From positions 124,001 through 188,000 of the forward strand of contig NZ_SRPJ01000001.1 in assembly GCF_004785665.1 (NCBI RefSeq): a stretch of DNA of 64,000 nucleotides, written 5' to 3'. The position numbers and the translations under genes were made by a program. A model generated the notes under the pieces. It ran no database searches. It was given only the letters and a program-made list of their open reading frames with translations, and had not been told where the DNA came from. The DNA is from Staphylococcus pragensis (GTDB lineage Bacteria > Bacillota > Bacilli > Staphylococcales > Staphylococcaceae). This document shows, piece by piece, positions 60,910-64,000 of this stretch (positions are counted from its first letter, which is position 1; each line of letters starts with the position of its first letter).

Positions 60910-61128
60910 TTAGAACATCCAATTAAGTAAAAAAGTTAATAAGATTGAAAGAATGACAGAAATAAAAATAGAAGAAAGACAACCAAAAGGACAACCACAA
61001 CCATATTGATAATGAATAGGTGAAGAATTTTCAAAATCATCTTTTTCATTTTTAAAATAATTATCATCTTTATATCTGCGATCGGATGGGTCAATAACCT
61101 CAACTTTATCTCGTTCCTCTTGACTCAT
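60910..61128 (-). CDS. Small Cys-containing tail-anchored membrane protein, 72 aa
   Basis: The protein has an acidic N-terminal half (MSQEERDKVEVIDPSDRRY) and a YGCGCPFGCLSS motif with three Cys immediately before one C-terminal membrane helix (IFISVILSILLTFLLNWMF). I start at the ATG 61128, since GGAGG lies eight bases upstream. A TTG at 61134 is too close to it. The Cys cluster at the membrane surface could bind metal or be acylated, but neither is shown. Confidence 0.72.
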   Translation of the reverse strand: MSQEERDKVEVIDPSDRRYKDDNYFKNEKDDFENSSPIHYQYGCGCPFGCLSSIFISVILSILLTFLLNWMF

Positions 61129-61332
61129 GTTCAATTCCTCCTCATATATTTACTTTATTTTAAACTAAAAATATTGCAAAAATAAAATAATAACAATTCG
61201 CATAATAAATCAAATATAAGGGTAATATTTTATAATAAGAAGACTTTGACACCTATATGTGAACGAAAAATATATCAATTATACTCTTTGGGGATAATTT
61301 TACAGATAATTTAAAATATTAGAGTTTTTCTC

Positions 61333-61361
61333 TTGCATTTTCACAAACACAATAGTACTAT
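61333..61361 (+). promoter_or_regulatory. cggR-gapA promoter
   Basis: TTGCAT (61333-61338), 17 bp, then TACTAT (61356-61361), with the CggR operator about 25 bp downstream. Confidence 0.7.
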
Positions 61362-61385
61362 TGCAAGTGTAAAGAGGTTAGATTT

Positions 61386-61401
61386 TGTCCCAGGTGGGAC
61401 A
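61386..61401. promoter_or_regulatory. CggR operator
   Basis: TGTCCCAGGTGGGACA is a palindrome containing the GGGAC/GTCCC half-sites of the CggR operator. It lies downstream of the promoter and upstream of cggR, as expected for autoregulation. Confidence 0.75.
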
Positions 61402-61465
61402 TAAAAAGTCAAACCAGTTTTTTATGCCATTGGTTACCTTTGATAAATAAAGGAGGAAGGTAGTA

Positions 61466-62482
61466 GTGAAAGACTTGATTAAAATTCAACAAAAGCTGAT
61501 ACCTGATTTAATAGATAAAATGTATCGACGCTTTTCTATCTTAACTACTATCTCAAATAATCAACCAGTAGGTAGACGAAGTTTAAGTGAGCATATGGAT
61601 ATTACAGAGCGTGTTTTAAGATCTGAAACAGTTATGCTGAAAAAGCAAGATCTTATTCAAGTTAAATCAACAGGTATGGAGATTACAGACGAAGGCACCG
61701 AAGTTTTAAACCAACTCAATGATTACTTCAATGTTTATAGTGATGATAATCAACTCGCTTCACAAATCAAAACGGCATATAACATTAAAGAAGTTCACGT
61801 CGTACCTGGTGATGCTGATAATCACGAGAATGTAAAAGCTGAAATGGGTCGACAAGCTGGTCAGTTATTGGAAAATATATTGTATGAAGATGCAATTGTA
61901 TCGGTAACAGGTGGATCTACTATGGCTAATGTAAGTCGAGCGATGCACTTATTACCATTCAACGTTTTCTTTGTTCCAGCTCGAGGCGGACTTGGTGAGA
62001 ATGTTATTTATCAAGCCAACACAATTTCAGCAAGTATGGCTCAACAAACTGGTGGTTATTACACGACATTATATGTACCTGATAATGTAAGTGAATCAAC
62101 TTATAATACATTATTGATGGAACCTTCTGTCGTACATACATTAGATAAAATTAAACAAGCAAATATAACAATTCACGGTATTGGTGATGCGCTGAAGATG
62201 GCGCATCGTAGACAATCGTCTGATGAGGTGATTGAAAGCCTTCAACATCACCAAGCCGTTGCTGAAGCTTTCGGTTACTATTTTGACGCTCAAGGAAAGG
62301 TTGTTTATAAAGTTAAAACAATCGGTTTACAACTTGAGGATTTAGAAACGAAAGAATTTATATTCGCTGTTGCCGGGGGTAAATCTAAAGGTGAAGCAAT
62401 TAAAGCTTACCTAAGCATTGCTCCTAAAAATACAGTATTAATTACTGATGAAGCAGCAGCAAAAGTAATATTAAATAAGTAA
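61466..62482 (+). CDS. cggR: Central glycolytic genes regulator CggR (GapR)
   Basis: The 338-aa SorC/DeoR-family repressor has an N-terminal winged HTH (GRRSLSEHMDITERVLRSE near residues 37-55). The C-terminal sugar-phosphate-binding domain (VSVTGGSTMANVSRAMHLLP, then VPARGGLGENV) responds to fructose-1,6-bisphosphate. It represses its own operon with gapA and pgk. GGAGGAAGG lies upstream of the start. Confidence 0.93.
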   Translation: MKDLIKIQQKLIPDLIDKMYRRFSILTTISNNQPVGRRSLSEHMDITERVLRSETVMLKKQDLIQVKSTGMEITDEGTEVLNQLNDYFNVYSDDNQLASQIKTAYNIKEVHVVPGDADNHENVKAEMGRQAGQLLENILYEDAIVSVTGGSTMANVSRAMHLLPFNVFFVPARGGLGENVIYQANTISASMAQQTGGYYTTLYVPDNVSESTYNTLLMEPSVVHTLDKIKQANITIHGIGDALKMAHRRQSSDEVIESLQHHQAVAEAFGYYFDAQGKVVYKVKTIGLQLEDLETKEFIFAVAGGKSKGEAIKAYLSIAPKNTVLITDEAAAKVILNK

Positions 62483-62485
62483 TAA

Positions 62486-63538
<1,053 letters not shown>

Positions 63539-63629
63539 TTTAGAAGCCTAGTTAAAACAAACTTGTGCTCAGTACAACTGTCTTTTCAACAATTCACTTG
63601 TACAAATTATAGAAATAAGTTAGCTTATG

Positions 63630-63667
63630 AGTAAGCGGGGAGCACTAACGCTTCTCCGCTTATTTTT
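63630..63667 (+). terminator. Partial terminator between gapA and pgk
   Basis: TAAGCGGGGAGC pairs with GCTTCTCCGCTTA and is followed by TTTTTAT. It would lower pgk relative to gapA expression, since no separate pgk promoter is obvious in the remaining 34 bp. Confidence 0.75.
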
Positions 63668-63701
63668 ATATCAATAATTCCTATTAGAGGAGGAAATTAT
63701 A

Positions 63702-64000
63702 ATGGCAAAAAAAATTGTTTCTGATTTAGATTTAAAAGGAAAAGTTGTTCTTGAACGTGCTGATTTCAATGTACCTTTAAAAGACGGTAAAATCACAAAC
63801 GATAACCGTATTGTTCAAGCATTACCTACAATTAAGTACATCATTGAACAAGGTGGTAAATTAGTATTATTCTCTCATTTAGGAAAAGTAAAAGAAGAAA
63901 GTGACAAAGAAGGTTTAACTTTAAAACCTGTTGCAGAAGCATTATCTGAAAAATTAGGTAAAGAAGTCACTTTCGTACCTGAAACACGTGGTGAAAAATT
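63702..64000 (+). CDS. pgk: Phosphoglycerate kinase Pgk (partial, 5' end)
   Basis: The first 99 codons are present, starting [20 protein letters not shown] with the [10 protein letters not shown] substrate-binding loop and LVLFSHLGK. The reading frame runs off the window. AGAGGAGG lies upstream of the ATG. It converts 1,3-bisphosphoglycerate and ADP to 3-phosphoglycerate and ATP. Confidence 0.97.
   Translation, partial: MAKKIVSDLDLKGKVVLERADFNVPLKDGKITNDNRIVQALPTIKYIIEQGGKLVLFSHLGKVKEESDKEGLTLKPVAEALSEKLGKEVTFVPETRGEK

Overview
The window is chromosomal DNA of a low-GC Gram-positive bacterium, almost certainly a Staphylococcus and probably a coagulase-negative one. The evidence is gene order and protein sequence: recQ, a fused quaternary-amine type ABC transporter, hisC, queF, nrdIEF, sstABCD, murB, glycerate kinase, pepT, gdpS, tagO, fakB1, comFA/FC, hpf, secA, prfB, a LysM-CHAP protein, csbA, uvrBA, hprK-lgt, trxB, rapZ-yvcK-whiA, clpP and cggR-gapA-pgk form a characteristic staphylococcal backbone. 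Both ends cut genes: an ABC-F ATPase on the left and pgk on the right. I see no prophage, insertion sequence, CRISPR array or rRNA. One tRNA gene is present, tRNA-Arg(CCG).

Layout. 1-12.5 kb: RecQ helicase, an ATPase plus permease/binding-protein fusion (EgtUV/OpuC type), two POT peptide transporters on opposite strands around hisC, a deoxyribonucleotidase and a lipid kinase, then queF and a DMT permease. 12.5-17 kb: an 870-bp regulatory region followed by nrdIEF. That region holds a LexA-type SOS box on a good promoter, a pair of NrdR-like boxes plus a third, and a terminator-like hairpin just before nrdI. 17-22.3 kb: the Fur-controlled sst iron system with a second, separately Fur-boxed lipoprotein gene. 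22.3-31.5 kb: mostly minus-strand housekeeping genes (murB, pepT, a split Thr/Ser exporter, gdpS) and two structured intergenic repeats. 31.9-43.8 kb: wall teichoic acid initiation (tagO), fatty acid binding (fakB1), competence genes with an apparent frameshift in comFA, hpf, secA, prfB with its programmed frameshift, a cell wall hydrolase and csbA. 44-57 kb: SOS-controlled uvrBA, then hprK-lgt-acyltransferase-TPR-trxB and rapZ-yvcK-whiA. 57-64 kb: tRNA-Arg, CtsR-controlled clpP, several small membrane proteins, a low-complexity membrane-anchored protein and the CggR-controlled glycolytic operon.

Several regulons are visible as exact or near-exact operators: LexA (12644 and 43999), NrdR (12962, 12994, 13147), Fur (17165 and 21196), CtsR (57509), CggR (61386) and probably WalR (31654) and CodY (10939). 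The most interesting region is the nrdIEF upstream region, where DNA-damage control, dNTP-sensing control and a possible transcription attenuator appear stacked.
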